Source: Mizugakiibacter sp. (lineage in GTDB: Bacteria > Pseudomonadota > Gammaproteobacteria > Xanthomonadales > Rhodanobacteraceae). Taken from it: 42,876 nt of DNA. Shown one piece after another: positions 28,051 to 40,197 of this stretch. Numbering within the stretch: position 1 is the stretch's first letter; every line of letters starts with the position of its first letter. A program made the position numbers and the translations under genes. The notes beneath the pieces were generated by a model, which saw only the letters and a program-made list of their open reading frames with translations, made no database searches and was not told where the DNA came from. The DNA lies in contig QILI01000097.1 of assembly GCA_003233305.1 (NCBI GenBank), positions 1-42,876 on the forward strand. The letters run 5' to 3'.

Positions 28051-29214
28051 TCAGCACGCTTCAGTCTGCGCGAGAACCGTCAGCACCGGCGCCAGCTGAG
28101 CCTCGCGACCCAGTGTACGGCCAATCCGCTGCAGACGTACCCGTAAACTTGATGGGTCAGACGCGCAGATCGTTGCATGACCCACCTTGCGGCCTGGCCG
28201 AGAGCTTTTGCCATAATCATGCCAATGCGCATCAGCTTCCCTCAGGAAAGTGGCCATATCCGGTAACGAGCCGATCCAGTTAAGCATGCAGGCCTGCCCG
28301 GACTGGCCGGTATCGCCCAGCGGCAGGCCCAGCACCGCCCGTAGGTGATTTTCGAACTGGCTACAATGCGCCCCCTCAATACTCCAGTGACCCGAGTTAT
28401 GAACCCTGGGGGCCATCTCGTTGCCAAGCAAGCACCCCTGATCCAGAAACAGCTCCAGGGCCAAGACCCCGACATATTCAAGCCGCTCAGCTAGAGCGCG
28501 AGTATGCTCAACTGCGGCCGCCTCAATCTCGGCAGACAGGCCTGGGGCCGGAGCCAGACTCAAGGATAGAACCCCGTCGGTGTGCCAATTGCGAGTCAGT
28601 GGCCAAGTCCGGAACTCACCATCACGTCCGCGTACCGCCAGTACGGAAATCTCACTCTCAAACGCGACCAAGGCTTCAAGGATCAACCCGTATTCCGCGG
28701 CCTGACTACTCAATGCCGCCCAGGCCCGATCGGCATCGGCAAGACTGTATAAGCGGAATTGACCTTTGCCATCGTAACCGAGCCGGCGTGTCTTCAAAAT
28801 CGCCGGAACCCCTACGTTCTGTAAGGCGGTATCAAGCTCGGCCCGTGATGACACGGCAGAAAAAGTCGGTGTTGCCAAACCGATTTCAGCAAACAGGGCC
28901 TTTTCGGCAAGACGATCCTGAGCGATAGCCAGGGCATTAGGTTGGGGAAATACCGGGACACTGGCGGCAATCGCTTCGGCCGCATCAGCTGGAACATTTT
29001 CGAAATCAAAGGTAATCACGTCCACAGCCCGGGCCAAGCGCTGCAGAGCGTCGCGATCCTGCCAATCCGCAACCTCCAGGGGTGCTAACGCTCCTGCACA
29101 CGCATCGGAGCAACTATCCAGTACCTGAAACCGCGCCCCTAACGGGGTGCCGGCCAGTATCAGCATACGGGCCAATTGCCCCCCACCCAGGATTCCGACT
29201 ACCGGAGCCTTCAT
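28051..29214 (-). CDS. purK: N5-carboxyaminoimidazole ribonucleotide synthase
   Basis: 387-residue ATP-grasp enzyme. It makes N5-CAIR from AIR, bicarbonate and ATP in purine synthesis. The N-terminus [13 protein letters not shown] is diagnostic. ATP-grasp elements [12 protein letters not shown] and [18 protein letters not shown] are intact. The ATG overlaps the purE stop by four bases, so translation is coupled. Confidence 0.96.
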   Translation of the reverse strand: MKAPVVGILGGGQLARMLILAGTPLGARFQVLDSCSDACAGALAPLEVADWQDRDALQRLARAVDVITFDFENVPADAAEAIAASVPVFPQPNALAIAQDRLAEKALFAEIGLATPTFSAVSSRAELDTALQNVGVPAILKTRRLGYDGKGQFRLYSLADADRAWAALSSQAAEYGLILEALVAFESEISVLAVRGRDGEFRTWPLTRNWHTDGVLSLSLAPAPGLSAEIEAAAVEHTRALAERLEYVGVLALELFLDQGCLLGNEMAPRVHNSGHWSIEGAHCSQFENHLRAVLGLPLGDTGQSGQACMLNWIGSLPDMATFLREADAHWHDYGKSSRPGRKVGHATICASDPSSLRVRLQRIGRTLGREAQLAPVLTVLAQTEAC

Positions 29215-29717
29215 GCCGGCCTCGGATCGGAAGCCGCCAGTACCGCTGCGGTCTGTTCACTTCGAAAGCGCTGCAGTACCTTACTTACAGCCTTATCACT
29301 ACTCGCTAGCATGGCCGTGGCAAAAAGCGCCGCATTAACGGCTCCGGCCCGGCCGATGGCAAATGTAGCAACAGGAATTCCAGCCGGCATCTGTACCATC
29401 GAAAGCAACGAATCCAGACCATTCAAAGCCCGCGACTGGACGGGGACACCAAGTACGGGAAGGATTGTTTTAGCCGCCAGCATCCCTGGCAAGTGGGCCG
29501 CGCCACCTGCTCCAGCGATAATCACAGCCAGTCCCCGTGACACAGCGGAGTCGGCATACTCGAACAATAAATCCGGGGTCCGATGCGCTGAAATGACCTG
29601 CACCTCATGAGGAATACCGAGCTGCTCCAACATCTCTGTAGCATGACACATCGTTTCCCAGTCGGAACGTGATCCCATGACCACACCAACCTGTGGTGAT
29701 TGATCCCGAACTGCCAT
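29211..29717 (-). CDS. purE: N5-carboxyaminoimidazole ribonucleotide mutase
   Basis: 168 residues. It converts N5-CAIR to CAIR, the step after PurK. The motifs [14 protein letters not shown] and the catalytic His45 in SAHRTP are present, with [16 protein letters not shown] forming the phosphate and substrate loop. It is first in the purE-purK unit. Confidence 0.96.
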   Translation of the reverse strand: MAVRDQSPQVGVVMGSRSDWETMCHATEMLEQLGIPHEVQVISAHRTPDLLFEYADSAVSRGLAVIIAGAGGAAHLPGMLAAKTILPVLGVPVQSRALNGLDSLLSMVQMPAGIPVATFAIGRAGAVNAALFATAMLASSDKAVSKVLQRFRSEQTAAVLAASDPRPA

Positions 29718-29824
29718 TAGCTAGCCCCGCCTAAAAAAGCTATTGTACGCGTTGTATGCTCGCGCGCTAACAGGGTTTACTCCCTTGCCACCACCCACCT
29801 CCACAGACAGGCAGGATCTGCATC

Positions 29825-30091
29825 ATGGACACCCGCTTACTCGACATTCTGGTTTGCCCGGTCAGTAAGACTCCACTACGGCCACTCACGCGCAAGGAGC
29901 TGGACGCGCTGAATCAGGCCATCCAGGCTGGACAGATCGAAACCGTGGCCGGCACGGCCATTCGATCACCCCTGACGGAGGGTCTGATCACCCGTGATGC
30001 CAAGGTAATCTATCGTGTCGACGACGGTATACCGGTTCTTCTACCCGAAGAAGGAGTGGGTACCTTGCAGATGAACGATTTCCCACGTTGA
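29825..30091 (+). CDS. Trm112/YcaR-like small protein
   Basis: 88 residues; the family is usually about 60. The ends match: MDTRLLDILVCPVSKTPL at the start and VIYRVDDGIPVLLPEE near the end. Between them is an insertion of about 25 residues. The zinc-binding CPxC motif is reduced to a single Cys11 (CPVS), and no other cysteine exists, so a zinc site is unlikely. AGGAT lies before the ATG. Trm112-type proteins activate methyltransferases; the partner here is unknown. Confidence 0.8.
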   Translation: MDTRLLDILVCPVSKTPLRPLTRKELDALNQAIQAGQIETVAGTAIRSPLTEGLITRDAKVIYRVDDGIPVLLPEEGVGTLQMNDFPR

Positions 30092-30172
30092 CCCAGGAAT
30101 GCGCACTCCGTCACGAAATTACACGTGAAATGTAAGAGAATGTGACCTGACAGAACTGTATGTACCCATCTT

Positions 30173-32566
30173 ATGAATCAGGCCAATGACTCCAAGCACA
30201 ATCCCAAGGTGGTATCCATTGGCACCTCTAAACAAAGTAGCCAGCCGCACCTAGGTGAGTTGCTTGGCAAGGTACAGACCATTGCATCACGGCATCTGCA
30301 TGCATTGACCGCTTCCCTTTTCGATAATCTTGACGACGCACTCTTCGATCTGGCTGAAAAAGCTTCCAACAACGCTGTCCAGGTGGCTTATTTCGACGGC
30401 ATGCGGGAATTACGCAAGAAACGCAACATCATCGAACGCTTGTTCAATCAAGATATCGCCGACCGCTTGATGGATCTGGCCGCTGGAAAAGTACGCGACC
30501 GCAGAAATCCACTGGAGAACGGAGGGGAGCAGCAGGAGCTCAGTCTCATTGATGACAGCCAACTGGAAGAAGCTCTAGCTGTCAGTAGCATGGCGAGCAA
30601 AGCTGAAATGCGTTTCGCCCGCCATTTGTTTGCACTTAATGAACGGCTGTCCGTGTTGTGTGGCGGGGTCCGTATCGAAGGGAGTGCCTTGGGACCCATG
30701 GACCCAGCCGCTCTCGCCCATGCTTTCCAGTTGGCACTACGGGAACTGGTTTCCGATGTACAAATCAAACTGATCGTCTACAAACTCTTTGACCGCTACG
30801 TGCTGGGTAACATCGACGGCATGTATGACGAGATCAATGCCACTCTCGCCAGTGCTGGGGTGTTGCCCCAGGTACGCAACCCGGTCGCAACGGCCATGCA
30901 CCGACGGGCTGCGCGAAGCAACCACCCCAGCAACCATCCCGGTAACCGCGAAGCAGCGTTTGCCACCGCTGAATATTCCGAAACTACCCAGGATCCAGCC
31001 GATTGGGATGCGACAACTCAACGGGAGATTCTCTCCACACTTGCTGATCTACTGGCTGCGCGCAGACCGCACCACCATCCCGTGGAGCCGATAGAAAACA
31101 GTGACAATTTAAACAACCCCGGTCACAGCGTCAGTCCTCCACCCGGACCGACCCAGATTCTCAGTGCGTTGACTTTGCTGCAAGCAGAAGTAGCCAAGAT
31201 GAGCTCATTGACACGATCTACTGACCGGGAAAGTGACGATGTTCAACATCTGAAACAAGAACTTCTGAACCAGGTAGCGCAGATCAGCGGCCAGAGCCGG
31301 ATTCGGATCTCTGCAGACGAAGAAGACACCATCGACCTGGTTGCCATGCTCTTCGAATATATCCTGCAAGACCGTAATCTGCCTGCAGAGATGCAAGCCT
31401 TACTGGCCCGCCTGCAAATCCCCTATCTCAAGGTTGCGGTGCTGGACCGCAGACTGTTTGCCTCACGGGCTCACCCGGCGCGGCGCTTGCTTGATCTGCT
31501 GGCCGATGCCGGCAAAGGCTGGACCCGCGAAGCGGATCCGGACCAGCGCATGCTCAAGGAAGTCCGTCATGTCGTCGAGACCATTCTTGCAGAGTTTGAT
31601 GATGATCTGAATGTCTTCTCACGCCAACACGAGCAGTTTACCGCCAAACTGCAGTCGTTCTGGAAACGCGCCAACCTCTCCGAACGGCGAGCTGCCGAGG
31701 CGGCCAAAGGGCGTGAAAAACTGGATATCGCCCGTCGTCAAGCCGCCAACGAAGTACTTTCGAGAATGCGTGACCATACCCCACCGGCCTTGATTCACAG
31801 TCTCCTGACTCGCCCATGGGCCAACTATCTGGTTCTGCTGCTGCTGCGACAAGGAGAACAATCAGCCGAATATAAGTCCTCAATACGCTTTATTGACGAT
31901 TTGATCTGGAGTGTGGAGCCTAAGCCCACTGTCGCCTCCCAAGACAAACTACGCGCCTTGCTACCCGATCTTGAAAAGACCCTGCGGCGAGGTCTATCGA
32001 CGGTTGCTTTTCATGAGCCGGATATGAACCGGTTGCTGGTCGATCTGAATACCATCTACGCCCCCTTACTGGGTGAGCAGCCGGCTCCGCGGAGGACTCT
32101 CTCAGACGATGGCCCCTTGCCAGCTTCCAAGCAAACCGATATCGACACCCGGGATCAGGATGTCGTAGACATTGTCCAAAAGTTTGAAAGCGTACCCTCA
32201 GTCACCCAGTCCATGGAAGATGGCAAGCCTGATCCCAACGAGGTCATACTGGATACTGCACAGCTGGAGATCATCCGTATACTCAAGCAGGGATCCTGGT
32301 TTGATTTTGTCGATGCTCAAGGTCAACATGAACGGGCTAAATTGTCCTGGATCAGCCCCATCAGCGGCCGTTACCTGTTCGTGAATCGGCGAGGTCTGAA
32401 AGTTGCTGATAAATCAGCCGCCGAGCTTGCCAACCTGATTCTCTCAGGGCATGCATTGGTCCTTGAAGAGGTACCCTTGTTTGATCGGGCCCTGGATGCG
32501 ATTGTCGAACGCCTGCGTACCGCCAAATCCGCTACCGACCATACGGACCCTACGACAGGTATCTAA
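30173..32566 (+). CDS. DUF1631 family protein
   Basis: 797 residues with no membrane segment; largely helical, with Gln/Arg/Glu-rich stretches. The N-terminal part (ALFDLAEKASNNAVQVAYFDGMRELRKKR) and the middle part (RIPYLKVAVLDRRLFASRAHPARRLLDLLADAG-like segment) are typical of DUF1631. A linker near 250-330 is His/Pro-rich. The last ~110 residues (about 685-790) look like a beta-rich domain with GSWFDF, KLSWISP and YLFVNRRG, reminiscent of an atypical PilZ barrel; that is an inference. Its stop shares one base with the nadC start (TAATG). A DUF1631 gene beside nadC is also found in Pseudomonas (recalled). Function unknown. Confidence 0.85.
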   Translation: MNQANDSKHNPKVVSIGTSKQSSQPHLGELLGKVQTIASRHLHALTASLFDNLDDALFDLAEKASNNAVQVAYFDGMRELRKKRNIIERLFNQDIADRLMDLAAGKVRDRRNPLENGGEQQELSLIDDSQLEEALAVSSMASKAEMRFARHLFALNERLSVLCGGVRIEGSALGPMDPAALAHAFQLALRELVSDVQIKLIVYKLFDRYVLGNIDGMYDEINATLASAGVLPQVRNPVATAMHRRAARSNHPSNHPGNREAAFATAEYSETTQDPADWDATTQREILSTLADLLAARRPHHHPVEPIENSDNLNNPGHSVSPPPGPTQILSALTLLQAEVAKMSSLTRSTDRESDDVQHLKQELLNQVAQISGQSRIRISADEEDTIDLVAMLFEYILQDRNLPAEMQALLARLQIPYLKVAVLDRRLFASRAHPARRLLDLLADAGKGWTREADPDQRMLKEVRHVVETILAEFDDDLNVFSRQHEQFTAKLQSFWKRANLSERRAAEAAKGREKLDIARRQAANEVLSRMRDHTPPALIHSLLTRPWANYLVLLLLRQGEQSAEYKSSIRFIDDLIWSVEPKPTVASQDKLRALLPDLEKTLRRGLSTVAFHEPDMNRLLVDLNTIYAPLLGEQPAPRRTLSDDGPLPASKQTDIDTRDQDVVDIVQKFESVPSVTQSMEDGKPDPNEVILDTAQLEIIRILKQGSWFDFVDAQGQHERAKLSWISPISGRYLFVNRRGLKVADKSAAELANLILSGHALVLEEVPLFDRALDAIVERLRTAKSATDHTDPTTGI

Positions 32567-33420
32567 TGACCATTGCCACCGAGATTCTCCGACCTCCCGA
32601 ACCGGAGGTGGTGTTGCGTGACGTAGTGTCGGCACTCCACGAAGACCTGGGCTCAGGTGACGTCACCGCTGACTTGATCCCTGCTGGGCAACGGGCTCAC
32701 GCTACCTTGGTCTGCCGTGAATCGGCCCGTCTTGCCGGCCAGGCCTGGTTCACTGGCTGTTTTCATCACCTGGATCAAGACTGTCACCTGCAATGGACGG
32801 GGCAGGATGGCGATACGTTGTTACCCGGCGCAGTGGTATGCGCGGTGGAAGGCAACGCCAGAGCCATACTCGGGGCTGAGCGTTGCGCCATCAATTTTCT
32901 ACAAACCTTATCAGGTACCGCCACAGTCACTGCCCACTATGTGCAGGCCGCCGTAGGTTTTCGAGCACGTATCCTGGATACTCGTAAGACACTGCCATCC
33001 CTACGTTACGCACAGAAATATGCGGTGCGCTGCGGAGGGGGCCATAACCACCGCCACGGCCTGTACGACATGATCCTGCTCAAGGAAAACCATATCACCG
33101 CCCTAGGCGGTATTGCGGCCGCAATCAGACAGGCGCGTACTCTCCATCCAGGGATACCGGTCGAAGTGGAAGTCGAAAATCAGCAGCAACTCGAACAGGC
33201 CATCGCTGCCAAACCTGACCGGATCATGCTCGATAACTTCGACCTCAAAGGGCTTGCCGCTGCCGTACGTATTACCGCTGGCCGTATTCCACTGGAGGCC
33301 TCAGGCGGTACAGAGCTGGACGCCGTCCCAGCGATCGCCGCCAGCGGGGTCGATTTTATCTCGGTCGGCGCAATCACCAAGCATCTGCAGGCAGTGGACT
33401 TCTCACTACGCTTTACCTAA
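32566..33420 (+). CDS. nadC: Nicotinate-nucleotide pyrophosphorylase (carboxylating)
   Basis: 284 residues. It converts quinolinate and PRPP to nicotinate mononucleotide in NAD synthesis. Diagnostic stretches are ALHEDLGSGDVTADLIP, ILDTRKTLPSLRYAQKYAVRCGGGHNHRHGLYDMILLKENH and VEVENQQQLEQAI. The C-terminal EASGGTELDAVPAIAASGVDFISVGAITK is also intact. Start coupled to the DUF1631 stop. Confidence 0.96.
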   Translation: MTIATEILRPPEPEVVLRDVVSALHEDLGSGDVTADLIPAGQRAHATLVCRESARLAGQAWFTGCFHHLDQDCHLQWTGQDGDTLLPGAVVCAVEGNARAILGAERCAINFLQTLSGTATVTAHYVQAAVGFRARILDTRKTLPSLRYAQKYAVRCGGGHNHRHGLYDMILLKENHITALGGIAAAIRQARTLHPGIPVEVEVENQQQLEQAIAAKPDRIMLDNFDLKGLAAAVRITAGRIPLEASGGTELDAVPAIAASGVDFISVGAITKHLQAVDFSLRFT

Positions 33421-33453
33421 GCCAAGCGACACCCCAAGATCTTTGCTTGGAAA

Positions 33454-33924
33454 TTACTTGATAACCCGCAACCGCGGCGCACCTTTCACCTTGGGTGGAT
33501 CAGCAGCCTCGGCAGGATGCCCATCTGGTAATTCGTTGCCACCAAGGTCGGCCGGATCTCTGGGAACCGGCCCACCAGCAGCAGTGGGCTGGGCCTCATC
33601 CGGGAAAACCATGCCACGACCGTTTTCGCGGACAAACACTGCCTGGATCGCTACAACGGGAATTCGGATACTTTGGCTAACCCCGCCAAATCTGGCAAGA
33701 AAACGAACCTCTTCGAGATCCATTGAGAACTGGCTAACTGCACGTGGAGCAATATTCAGGACAACCATGCCATCACGTACCGCCGAGGTGGGGACGACAA
33801 CACCCGGCTGCTGCGCATCCACCTGCAAATGCGGGGTCAAGCCGTTATCGGTAATCCAGTCCACCAAGGCTCTGAGTAGATAGGGTCGTAGCGGGCTCAT
33901 GTCAATGGAAGGGATGTCGCTCAT
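33454..33924 (-). CDS. sspB: ClpXP protease specificity-enhancing factor SspB
   Basis: 156-residue adaptor that tethers ssrA-tagged proteins to ClpX. The substrate-binding fold covers about 9-110 (PYLLRALVDWITDNGLTPHLQVDA, FSMDLEEVRFLARFGG). A flexible Pro/Ala/Asp-rich linker follows and then the C-terminal ClpX-binding peptide RLRVIK (151-156). It sits 4 bases after sspA, as in E. coli. Confidence 0.94.
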   Translation of the reverse strand: MSDIPSIDMSPLRPYLLRALVDWITDNGLTPHLQVDAQQPGVVVPTSAVRDGMVVLNIAPRAVSQFSMDLEEVRFLARFGGVSQSIRIPVVAIQAVFVRENGRGMVFPDEAQPTAAGGPVPRDPADLGGNELPDGHPAEAADPPKVKGAPRLRVIK

Positions 33925-33928
33925 TCAA

Positions 33929-34552
33929 CTATTCACGTAAGGAACGCTCTACCAACGTCATACTACGCGCGAAACCATGACTGGCGAAGAGTCGCTCACC
34001 ATAGTCGTTTACCGCAGAGGCACTGCGCGGCAGATCGATGCCGTAGGCCGGGAGTCTCCAGAGTAACGGAGCGACCAGGCAATCGGCCAGGCTGACTTCG
34101 GAACTGAGCAGAAACCGGGCGGCCTTGAAAAGATCCACGGAGGCAATTAATGCTTCACGAAGGTACTTGCGCGCGGTCTCTGCATTACGTCCCCCTTCAG
34201 TAATTGCGACAGTCAACGGTAACCAGTCACGCTCGACCCGCATCATGGCCAAACGCAACCGGGCCCTGGCATGGGGATCAACCGGCATCAAGGGTGGGTG
34301 CGGATAGCGCTCATCAAGGTATTCGCAAATCACTCCAGCGCCGTAAAGAGTGATCTCCCGTTCGGACAGAACCGGCGTTGTGCCATACGGGTTCAGTTCA
34401 CTGACATCGGGGTTGGACTGGCCGGGGTTGACAATTTCCCGATCATAACCGACCCCCTTGGCAGCCAGTACAAGTCGGGTTCGATGACACTGAATATCAT
34501 CCGGCGCTGTATACAGTACCAGCGTACTGCGTATTCGAGGACTCTGTACCAT
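33929..34552 (-). CDS. sspA: Stringent starvation protein A
   Basis: 207 residues with a glutathione-S-transferase fold that binds RNA polymerase in known SspA proteins. The thioredoxin-like half has LYTAPDDIQCHRTRLVLAAKGV and NPYGTTPVL. The helical half follows from about residue 85. GAGGGA precedes the ATG. First gene of the sspA-sspB pair; the 280 bases upstream to the protease gene contain no further gene. Confidence 0.92.
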   Translation of the reverse strand: MVQSPRIRSTLVLYTAPDDIQCHRTRLVLAAKGVGYDREIVNPGQSNPDVSELNPYGTTPVLSEREITLYGAGVICEYLDERYPHPPLMPVDPHARARLRLAMMRVERDWLPLTVAITEGGRNAETARKYLREALIASVDLFKAARFLLSSEVSLADCLVAPLLWRLPAYGIDLPRSASAVNDYGERLFASHGFARSMTLVERSLRE

Positions 34553-34831
34553 GCAAGCTATCCCTCAGTTAAGCTTGAACGTACCCACTCCAACCGGGTA
34601 CTCCGTTACACATTCAGTGGCAGACTTCCTTCCAACACTCCCACTCGAGCAGCCACACCAGCGGGGTAAACACCCTTGGATCCACTCCCGTAGTCCTTCG
34701 GGTCTACTCTTCGCTCATTATTCGAGCCCCACTACCCCCCGCATCCGATAATGCTAAAAATCTGCCATAGTGTATAGCCACGGCGCATTGCAGCATACAA
34801 TCCAAAGCCCACTCTGTCGCGACGGTACAAG

Positions 34832-36037
<1,206 letters not shown>

Positions 36038-37182
36038 TCGTAGCGGTGCTGCAATATCGACACACGCTGCACATATAACCTGGTTTCAGGATAGGGTGGG
36101 ATACCGGCGTATTTCTTCACAGCCAGGCTCCCGGCATTGTAGGCCGCCGCAGCCAAGCGTACGTTGCCGCCAAACTCGGTTAGTAACTGGGCCAGATAAT
36201 GCGCCCCGCCCTCAATGTTCTGTTGTGGGTCGAAAACATTGGCGACCCCCATAGCGGCCGCCGTATCCGGCATCAGCTGCATCAATCCGGCGGCTCCTTT
36301 TGCCGAAACGGCATCGGGGTTGAAGGCACTCTCGGCATGGATCATGGCCTGGAGCAGAGCCGGATCGAGACGCCAGCGCTTCGCCGCATTGTGAATGGCC
36401 TGTCGATAAGCATGTAACCGCAAAGGGATGGTATGCCAATTGATCGCCGAATTGACCCCACAGGCATAGCAGGTCGTGAAGTAGGAAAACATCTTTTGTA
36501 CCTGCTTGGCGCCCACTTTTGCTCCGGGCAGGTTGGTGTATTCAACGCTGCCATTGGCATGAGTGATGCGGTACACCGTGCCGCGTAAGATCACTGGATG
36601 GAATCGAATCCGGCTACCTACACCTGTTTTATGACCCTTCCGGGCTTGCTGCGTAGGGGGCGGTGGTCGGTGTTTGCCTACCGGTCCCCGAGCCTCTGGA
36701 GGCTGAGCTGAGCTAATTAGCGACTGTGCCGGGGCATGTGCGCGTCGACAGTGGACATAACCCGTGGGGCTGGAAGTAAATACTGTCTCCCCCTGTGGGC
36801 CTTGGCATCGCCACAAACCTGTTGCTGCCGCCACCGGCACGTTTAAGCCCAAAAAAATCAGTACCAGAATAAATCCGGCTATTGGACGGCTGGGGTGCAT
36901 CAAGGCTCGCATGAACCCAGTCTGCGATACCCGTTAGCTACTTGTCCATGGAGGCTTCGGGATTGCGCCCGGCTATTGGGTACCTCGATAAACCTGTAGC
37001 GCAGCCCGATTGCTGCGCTGCGTTCGCACTTCCCCCTTACCTATCTGGCCGATAAATCCCAGAGATTCGCGCTCCGGAGCACCTGATGCCTGAACCGCTC
37101 GCTACGGTTTTTCGAGCTACCCTATTGCACTGGTGGGCAACCGTATTTCAACGTAAAATACACGGCTCGCCCGAGGTATCCC

Positions 37183-38520
37183 ATGGCCGGCAAGCTCTAT
37201 ATCAAGACCCACGGTTGTCAGATGAACGAGTACGATTCCGCAAAAATGGCGGATGTACTGCGTGCCTCACACGGCCTGGAACTCACTCAGGACGAAGCGG
37301 AAGCTGATGTCATCCTGATCAACACCTGTTCGATCCGGGAAAAAGCCCAGGAAAAAATGTTCAGCCAGCTGGGCCGCTGGAAACAGTTCAAACGTGGTGG
37401 GCGCTCCGTGGTCATCGGTGTCGGCGGCTGCGTGGCCAGTCAGGAAGGTGAAGCCATCCTGAGCCGCGCCCCCTATGTAGACCTGGTTTTCGGTCCACAA
37501 ACCTTACACCGGCTCCCGGAAATGCTTGATGCACACCAGCGCAATCAACAGCCCCAGATAGATATCAGTTTTCCAGAAATTGAAAAATTCGACCGACTTC
37601 CCGAGCCGCGGGCCGACGGGCCGACAGCTTTTGTGTCAATTATGGAAGGCTGCTCGAAATACTGCTCCTACTGTGTCGTGCCCTATACCCGTGGCGTAGA
37701 GATCAGCCGGCCCTTTGATGACGTACTTGCCGAGGTCGCCATTCTTGCCGAACAGGGCGTGCGTGAGGTGAACCTGCTAGGTCAAAACGTGAACGCTTAT
37801 CTGGGTGCCCTGCATGGCGGTGGCGAAGCCGATCTAGCTCTATTGATCCGGGCTGTTGCCGAGATTGATACCATCGGCCGTATCCGCTTTACCACTTCGC
37901 ATCCGGTGGCATTTACCGACCGTCTCATCGAGACCTACCGGGATGTGCCCAAACTGGCCAATTACCTGCACCTTCCCGTGCAAGCCGGCTGCGACCGCAT
38001 CCTGGTGGCAATGAAACGGGGCTATACCGTCCTCGAATACAAGCAACGGATCCGGGCCTTGCGAGCAGTACGGCCGGACATCTCCATCAGCTCGGATTTC
38101 ATCGTCGGCTTTCCCGGTGAAACCGAAGCCGAGTACGAGCAGACTCTGCTATTGATCGAGGATCTGGACTTTGATCAAAGCTTCTCCTTCATCTACTCGC
38201 CCCGGCCCGGCACTCCCGCGGCCAATCTCGCCGACAACACCTCCCAGGCCGATAAGCACACCCGCCTGACTCGCTTACAAGACCGTATCAACGCGCATGC
38301 ACGTCGCATCAGCCAGGCCATGGTCGGCAGCGTGCAAAAAGTGCTGGTTGAAGGCCCCAGTAAAAAGGATCCCAACGAATTGTCCGGGCGCACGGAAAAC
38401 ATGCGCGTTGTCAATTTTCCCGGAGATCTACGCCTGACCGGTCAGTTTATTGACGTCACCATTAGTGCTGCGCTCAGCAATTCTCTGCGTGGCCGAATAA
38501 CTCCAGTAACCAAATCGTGA
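37183..38520 (+). CDS. miaB: tRNA-2-methylthio-N6-dimethylallyladenosine synthase MiaB
   Basis: 445-residue radical SAM methylthiotransferase that modifies A37 of tRNAs. The N-terminal UPF0004 domain supplies Cys12, Cys49 and Cys83 for the auxiliary cluster. The radical SAM cluster uses Cys157, Cys161 and Cys164 (GCSKYCSYC). The C-terminal TRAM domain covers about the last 70 residues. First gene of the miaB-phoH-ybeY run. The start matches the family ([19 protein letters not shown]). Confidence 0.97.
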   Translation: MAGKLYIKTHGCQMNEYDSAKMADVLRASHGLELTQDEAEADVILINTCSIREKAQEKMFSQLGRWKQFKRGGRSVVIGVGGCVASQEGEAILSRAPYVDLVFGPQTLHRLPEMLDAHQRNQQPQIDISFPEIEKFDRLPEPRADGPTAFVSIMEGCSKYCSYCVVPYTRGVEISRPFDDVLAEVAILAEQGVREVNLLGQNVNAYLGALHGGGEADLALLIRAVAEIDTIGRIRFTTSHPVAFTDRLIETYRDVPKLANYLHLPVQAGCDRILVAMKRGYTVLEYKQRIRALRAVRPDISISSDFIVGFPGETEAEYEQTLLLIEDLDFDQSFSFIYSPRPGTPAANLADNTSQADKHTRLTRLQDRINAHARRISQAMVGSVQKVLVEGPSKKDPNELSGRTENMRVVNFPGDLRLTGQFIDVTISAALSNSLRGRITPVTKS

Positions 38521-39512
38521 GCGCTCCGCTGAGCCAGCGTGACTTTACCCTGCAACCCGAAGACCTCGAGCGCCTGGCCAATCTGTGTGGCCCCTTCGAC
38601 CAACATCTGCGACAGATCGAACTACGACTTGGCGTCGAGATTGCCGCACGTGGCAGCGTATTTCGGGTACTCGGAGAAGATCGCGCGGCTCGTGCCGCCG
38701 AACGGGTGCTGCGCGAACTGTATGCCAGCACCCGGCAACAATCCCTGGACGGACAAGCCGTACATCTGCATCTGGCCGAATCAGGGATCGATCAGCTGAC
38801 CGAAATCCCGACGGATTCGGCACAAGATGCCGCCATCCAGGTCAAGCGGGGCTTGATCCGCGCTCGCAACCCCGGTCAGCACCGCTATCTGCACGCCATA
38901 GCCCACCACGATATCAATTTTGGGGTTGGACCCGCTGGCACCGGAAAAACCTATCTGGCCGTGGCCAGCGCCGTGGCGGCCCTGTCTGCCAATCGCGTAC
39001 AGCGCCTGGTTCTGGTCCGCCCCGCAGTGGAAGCCGGAGAAAAACTCGGTTTTCTTCCGGGCGACCTCAGCCAGAAAGTCGACCCCTATCTGCGCCCCTT
39101 GTACGACGCGCTGTACGAAATGCTCGGCTTTGAAAAAGTCACCCGGCTGGTCGAACGCAACGTAATCGAAATCGCCCCGCTGGCTTATATGCGCGGCCGC
39201 ACCCTCAACGATTCGTTCGTGATTCTTGATGAAGCCCAGAACACCACCGTCGAACAGATGAAGATGTTTCTGACCCGTATCGGCTTCGGTTCAGTCGCGG
39301 TCATCACCGGTGATGTAACCCAGGTCGACCTGCCTCGCACCACCCGTTCCGGATTGCGCCATGTCATTGAGGTGTTACGTGATCTTGAGGAGCTGAGTTT
39401 TACCTTTTTTACCTCCCACGACGTGGTTCGACACCCGCTGGTAGCACGCATCGTACGTGCCTACGAAGCCGCCGAACAACGCGAGGAAAGCACCCAGTCG
39501 CACAGCCCATGA
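38517..39512 (+). CDS. phoH: PhoH-like ATPase (YbeZ)
   Basis: 331 residues. Walker A GPAGTGKT at 138-145, Walker B-like [11 protein letters not shown] and an arginine-rich region ([14 protein letters not shown]) typical of PhoH. A small N-terminal RNA-binding-like domain precedes the ATPase. The GTG start overlaps the miaB stop (GTGA), and its own stop overlaps ybeY (ATGA), so translation of the three genes is coupled. YbeZ works with YbeY in ribosome and rRNA metabolism. Confidence 0.94.
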   Translation: MSAPLSQRDFTLQPEDLERLANLCGPFDQHLRQIELRLGVEIAARGSVFRVLGEDRAARAAERVLRELYASTRQQSLDGQAVHLHLAESGIDQLTEIPTDSAQDAAIQVKRGLIRARNPGQHRYLHAIAHHDINFGVGPAGTGKTYLAVASAVAALSANRVQRLVLVRPAVEAGEKLGFLPGDLSQKVDPYLRPLYDALYEMLGFEKVTRLVERNVIEIAPLAYMRGRTLNDSFVILDEAQNTTVEQMKMFLTRIGFGSVAVITGDVTQVDLPRTTRSGLRHVIEVLRDLEELSFTFFTSHDVVRHPLVARIVRAYEAAEQREESTQSHSP

Positions 39513-39982
39513 CAGCAGTTACCTCTGATCCGCTGCATCTGCACCTCAGTTACGGCCTACCCCGACGAGGTCTGCCCGCAGCAGCAAGTTTTCATCGCTG
39601 GGTCAGCACCACATTGGCAGCCGTGGCATTCCACAACCCGGCAGAACTTTGCGTGCGCCTGGTTGATAGCGCGGAGGGCCGGGCCCTCAACGCACGATAT
39701 CGCAGCAAGGACTGCCCCACCAATGTCTTGTCCTTCCCTGCCGAACTGCCGATACCCATCCCGATCCCCCCACTGGGCGATCTGGTGCTTTGTGCCCCCC
39801 TCGTGGCTGATGAAGCGGCAGCCCAGGGAAAACCGCTAAAGCATCACTATGCCCACCTCACCATTCACGGGGTACTGCACCTGCTCGGTTACGATCATCT
39901 CCAAGCCGCACCTGCCGAGCGTATGGAAGCCCTGGAGCGACAGATACTCGTCACACTCGGCATCCCCGACCCCTATACCTGA
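39509..39982 (+). CDS. ybeY: Endoribonuclease YbeY (16S rRNA maturation)
   Basis: 157 residues. The metal-binding motif H-x3-H-x5-H is His120, His124 and His130 in HLTIHGVLHLLGYDH. RYRSKDCPTNVLSFP matches the conserved substrate loop. It starts inside the end of phoH. A 215-base gap then precedes corC; it contains no gene and may hold a promoter. Confidence 0.95.
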   Translation: MTAVTSDPLHLHLSYGLPRRGLPAAASFHRWVSTTLAAVAFHNPAELCVRLVDSAEGRALNARYRSKDCPTNVLSFPAELPIPIPIPPLGDLVLCAPLVADEAAAQGKPLKHHYAHLTIHGVLHLLGYDHLQAAPAERMEALERQILVTLGIPDPYT

Positions 39983-40197
39983 TACGGGTGGTGATCACGC
40001 ATGAAAACCGCTCAAGCTTGAGAGATATAGCGAAAATTAGGGCCACTTTTTCAACCTTTTTAGGTAAACCAACAATTGACCCGACGAAACAATCCAAAAT
40101 TCCGATCCATCCAGGCCTCGGTCGATTCGTCGCCCGTCCGCCAGGCTGCTAGACTTGTGCACTCCATCCGCCCACACCGGGCCAGCATGATCTACGA

